Assembly (NCBI GenBank): GCA_937921805.1
Contig: CAKZUS010000278.1
Span: 1-6,361, forward strand
From: an uncultured Granulosicoccaceae bacterium
Lineage (GTDB): Bacteria; Pseudomonadota; Gammaproteobacteria; JABXHR01
DNA: 6,361 nucleotides
Direction of reading: 5' to 3'
Part shown: positions 4,967 through 6,361 of the stretch, in pieces
Position numbering within the stretch: position 1 is the stretch's first letter
Layout: each line of letters begins with the position of its first letter
Made by a program: the position numbers and the translations under genes
The notes under the pieces: model-generated
The model's database searches: none
What the model was told of the DNA's origin: nothing
Seen by the model: the letters and a program-made list of their open reading frames with translations, nothing else

Positions 4967-5542
4967 ATGGAAGCAATGGTCTTGGCCTCGGCCTCACCGC
5001 GTCGGCATGCGTTGGTGGCGCAGTTGGGCCTGAACGCGCGTATTCAAGCAGCGGATATCGACGAGAGCGTGCAAGCTGGCGAGCAGCCTGGGGCGTATGT
5101 CGAGCGACTTGCCCGTGGCAAAGCCCAAGCGATTGCGCACAGCGCGCCGGGGTGTTGGGTGCTGGGCGCCGATACCAGCGTGGTGATTGATGGCGCCATT
5201 TTGGGCAAACCGACAGACCGTGCGCATGCTGCGCAAATGTTGGGGTGTTTGGCGGGGCGCCGTCATCAGGTCTATACGGGTATCGCCGTGGTTGCACCAG
5301 AGGGCAGTGTGAGTAGCCATGTCGATGTCAGTGTGGTGGAAATTGTGGCGCTCAGTGCGGCGCAGATTCATGCCTATTGGGATACGGGAGAGCCTGCAGA
5401 TAAAGCCGGTGGCTATGCAGTTCAGGGTATTGGAGGGCAATATGTGAGCAGAATAGAAGGCTGTTTCTACAATGTAATGGGGCTGCCGCTGGCTGCGACG
5501 ATGGCCTTATTGTCCAAAGCCGGTTTTAAGGGAACGCAATGA
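4967..5542 (+). CDS. maf: Maf family nucleoside triphosphate pyrophosphatase (YhdE type, dTTP/UTP)
   Basis: YhdE-type Maf proteins hydrolyse dTTP, UTP and modified pyrimidine nucleotides to monophosphates, probably as nucleotide-pool house-cleaning. The 191 residues fit the family (E. coli YhdE 197). Motifs: ASASPRR at 7-13, ERLARGKA at 46-53, the catalytic segment VLGADT with D69 at 65-70, GKPTDRAHAAQML, HQVYTGIAV, and DKAGGYAVQGIGG with the conserved Lys/Gln pair. The DKAGxYxxQG form favours the YhdE group over the YceF (7-methyl-GTP) group. ATG 4967 has AGGA (4955-4958) 8 bases upstream; a GTG at 4928 would add 13 unmatched residues. The stop overlaps the rng start (ATGA), as expected for the classical maf-rng pair. 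Confidence 0.94.
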   Translation: MEAMVLASASPRRHALVAQLGLNARIQAADIDESVQAGEQPGAYVERLARGKAQAIAHSAPGCWVLGADTSVVIDGAILGKPTDRAHAAQMLGCLAGRRHQVYTGIAVVAPEGSVSSHVDVSVVEIVALSAAQIHAYWDTGEPADKAGGYAVQGIGGQYVSRIEGCFYNVMGLPLAATMALLSKAGFKGTQ

Positions 5543-6361
5543 GTGAAGAGCTGTTGATGAACGTCTCGCCACAAGAGACGCGCATCGCCACGATAGAAAA
5601 CGGCGTGCTGACCGAGGTATGGATCGAGCGGGCTTCTAAGCGCGGCTTGGTGGGGAATATCTACAAAGGCAAGGTCGTGCGGGTGTTGCCGGGCATGGAG
5701 GCCGCCTTTGTTGATATTGGTCTAGAGCAAGCGGCGTTTCTCCACGTATCGGATGTGGTCGATGGGCTGGATGCACAGGGGCAGCCGCGCCCGGTGCGTG
5801 AGTTGCTGCGCGAAGGCGATCATTGCGTGGTACAGGTGCTCAAAGACCCTTTGGGAAGTAAAGGCGCGCGTTTGACCTCGCGCATCAGCGTACCGTCGCG
5901 CTTTTTGGTCTTGATACCCAATGAAAACAGCCTTGGCGTTTCGGCCAAAATAGACGAGGTCAGAGAGCGCGATCGACTGCGGGCGCTGCTTCTGGCACAG
6001 CTAGACGAGGAGCGCGAAGAAGGCTACATCGTGCGTACAGCTGCCGATGGCGCGCAGGAGGAGCATCTTGCCAGAGACGTCGCGTTTGTACGGCGTCTGT
6101 GGGCGTCGATTAAACAGCGCATTCACAGCGCCTCTCCTGGGACTTTGGTACATGAGGATCTTCCTCTGACGCTGCGAATCTTGCGAGATTTCTCGGGGCA
6201 TACCGAGCGCATTCGTGTGGACTCGCGCGAGACGTTGGGCAAGGTGCAGGAGTTTTGTGCGGCCTACCTCCCCGGATTGGCGAACCGCTTGGAGCACTAT
6301 CCTGGCGAGCGGCCTATTTTTGATTTATACGGCGTCGAGGACGAGATCATGCGCTCGCTCA
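5539..6361 (+). CDS. rng: Ribonuclease G, N-terminal part (runs off the window)
   Basis: RNase G is an RNase E homologue that processes the 5' end of 16S rRNA and helps degrade mRNAs with 5' monophosphate ends. The first 274 codons are here, a bit over half of the usual length of about 490. The N-terminus ELLMNVSPQETRIATIENG, the S1 RNA-binding domain from about residue 36 to 115 (GNIYKGKVVRVLPGMEAAFV, KDPLGSKGARLT), the 5'-sensor elements GVSAKI (133-138) and IVRTAADG (164-171), and LEHYPGERPIFDLYGVEDEI all match. The catalytic aspartates and zinc-link cysteines lie past the window edge. The ATG overlaps the maf stop by 4 bases, with AAGGGA (5528-5533) 5 bases upstream. Confidence 0.97.
   Translation, partial: MSEELLMNVSPQETRIATIENGVLTEVWIERASKRGLVGNIYKGKVVRVLPGMEAAFVDIGLEQAAFLHVSDVVDGLDAQGQPRPVRELLREGDHCVVQVLKDPLGSKGARLTSRISVPSRFLVLIPNENSLGVSAKIDEVRERDRLRALLLAQLDEEREEGYIVRTAADGAQEEHLARDVAFVRRLWASIKQRIHSASPGTLVHEDLPLTLRILRDFSGHTERIRVDSRETLGKVQEFCAAYLPGLANRLEHYPGERPIFDLYGVEDEIMRSL

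Noticed and set aside
4994..5440. 148-codon open frame on the - strand opposite maf
   Set aside because: The + strand matches Maf along its whole length, and no family features appear in the antisense translation.

Overview
The window looks like chromosome of a gammaproteobacterium, possibly a marine one. Two housekeeping blocks typical of that class frame it: proA(end)-nadD-rsfS-rlmH on the left (1-1610) and maf-rng on the right (4967-6361, rng running off the edge). All intact genes are on the + strand. The protein sequences read like close relatives of the Escherichia/Pseudomonas versions (RlmH with C-terminal HPYHRE, RNase G with GNIYKGKVVRVLPGMEAAF, Maf of the YhdE type). I cannot fix the genus from the sequence alone.

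Left block: the last 46 codons of proA (proline synthesis) are followed 2 bases later by nadD (NAD synthesis), then rsfS (ribosome silencing factor, most likely starting at a TTG codon) and rlmH (23S rRNA methyltransferase), which directly abuts rsfS. The spacing suggests one transcript.

Middle: a complete three-gene TRAP transporter, dctP (periplasmic binding protein), dctQ (small membrane subunit) and dctM (large membrane subunit), occupies 1766-4642. A sigma70-like promoter candidate (1665-1693) precedes it. It is followed by a 25-base stem-loop at the predicted 5' end of the mRNA, and two consecutive hairpins sit between dctP and dctQ. No regulator or catabolic gene lies beside it, so the substrate is unknown; an organic acid is the family expectation.

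Between dctM and maf (4643-4966) lies a 324-base scar. On the - strand it holds a decayed piece of an IS3-family orfA transposase gene (29 recognisable codons, no start, in-frame stops on both sides) and a sequence resembling the matching IS terminal repeat near 4779-4807. A short coding-like tail on the + strand and a probable promoter for maf-rng follow.

Right block: maf (YhdE-type nucleotide pyrophosphatase) overlaps rng (RNase G) by ATGA. Overall this is ordinary core genome with an accessory transporter cassette and an IS relic between two core blocks. I found no clearly new biological system; the most interesting features are the RNA structures of the transporter operon and the insertion scar.
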